A DNA stretch of 64,000 bases from Streptomyces spinosus (lineage in GTDB: Bacteria; Actinomycetota; Actinomycetes; Streptomycetales; Streptomycetaceae). The stretch lies in contig NZ_JAINRC010000003.1 in the NCBI RefSeq assembly GCF_020400655.1, forward strand, positions 434,001 through 498,000, read 5' to 3'. Of this stretch, positions 63,962 to 64,000 are shown piece after piece. The notes under the pieces are model-generated. The model was not told the origin of the DNA. It saw nothing but the letters and a program-made list of their open reading frames with translations, and searched no databases. Made by a program: the position numbers and the translations under genes. Each line of letters opens with the position of its first letter. Positions within the stretch are counted from its first letter, which is position 1.

Positions 63962-64000
63962 ATGTCGAGTCACCACACCGCGCCCCCGCGGGAACCAGCA
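63962..64000 (+). CDS. possible start of the next gene (truncated by window)
   Basis: ATG 63962 opens a frame MSSHHTAPPREPA to the window edge, 59 bp after the pilin-like gene on the same strand. No strong RBS is visible. The following gene in the secretion-like cluster probably begins here. Confidence 0.35.
   Translation, partial: MSSHHTAPPREPA

Overview
The window looks like chromosomal DNA of a Streptomyces species. GC content is very high, third codon positions are G or C, GTG starts are common, and mycothiol genes (mshA, mshD) are present. Other markers are an orphan GlnR, a DevA/DevB/DevE-type developmental cluster, an RsiG-type anti-sigma factor and several small actinobacterial protein families. 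Gene content and order resemble, from memory, the mshA-to-pst region of Streptomyces coelicolor. I see no rRNA, tRNA, CRISPR array, prophage or intact insertion sequence, so this is mostly core chromosome.

Layout. 0-5.9 kb: YbjN-like protein (partial), mshA, a methyltransferase, a secreted NlpC/P60 hydrolase and a receiver-PP2C phosphatase. 5.9-15.7 kb: DUF2516 and HbhA-like proteins, an XRE regulator with a palindromic operator, a UvrA-like ATPase, a HelD-type helicase behind a TetR gene, and a tandem kinase-fold protein. 15.9-21 kb: a developmental regulator cluster with three GntR proteins of the DevA type, the HAD protein DevB, small membrane proteins and RsiG. 21-23.5 kb: dtd, an XRE/DUF397 pair and two unknown small genes. 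23.5-29 kb: sulfur, iron-sulfur and metal functions (SseC, SseA behind a cysteine-codon leader peptide, DsrE, nitrobindin, Nur, YgfZ). 29-34.9 kb: a serine hydrolase, a MoaD/ThiS protein, an alpha/beta hydrolase, GlnR and a LacI regulator. 35-39 kb: a membrane-anchored protease beside a two-component system. 39-46 kb: a MarR/NmrA-like divergent pair, a secreted 5'-nucleotidase, mshD, and a YtrA-GntR/ABC operon followed by a decayed reading frame. 46-58.4 kb: phosphate and polyphosphate functions (ppk, CHAD, Nudix, DUF47-Pit, pstSCAB with PHO boxes) enclosing a CsoR gene. 58.6-64 kb: a Tat FAD oxidase, a PAP2 phosphatase with a nearby PHO-box-like repeat, a transglycosylase/endopeptidase, a trypsin-like protease and a pilin-like two-helix protein at the edge of a further cluster.

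How parts work together. PstSCAB, Pit/DUF47, PPK, CHAD and Nudix cover phosphate uptake and polyphosphate storage, with the secreted nucleotidase as scavenger; perfect 11-nt PHO repeats lie upstream of pstS. The three DevA-like regulators share a C-terminal domain. The devA and devE promoter regions carry the same operator (AAGTTGGCAACCAACT), which suggests cross- or co-regulation, and the neighbouring RsiG links the region to c-di-GMP control of sporulation. Many local regulators sit beside near-perfect palindromes that are probably their own operators.
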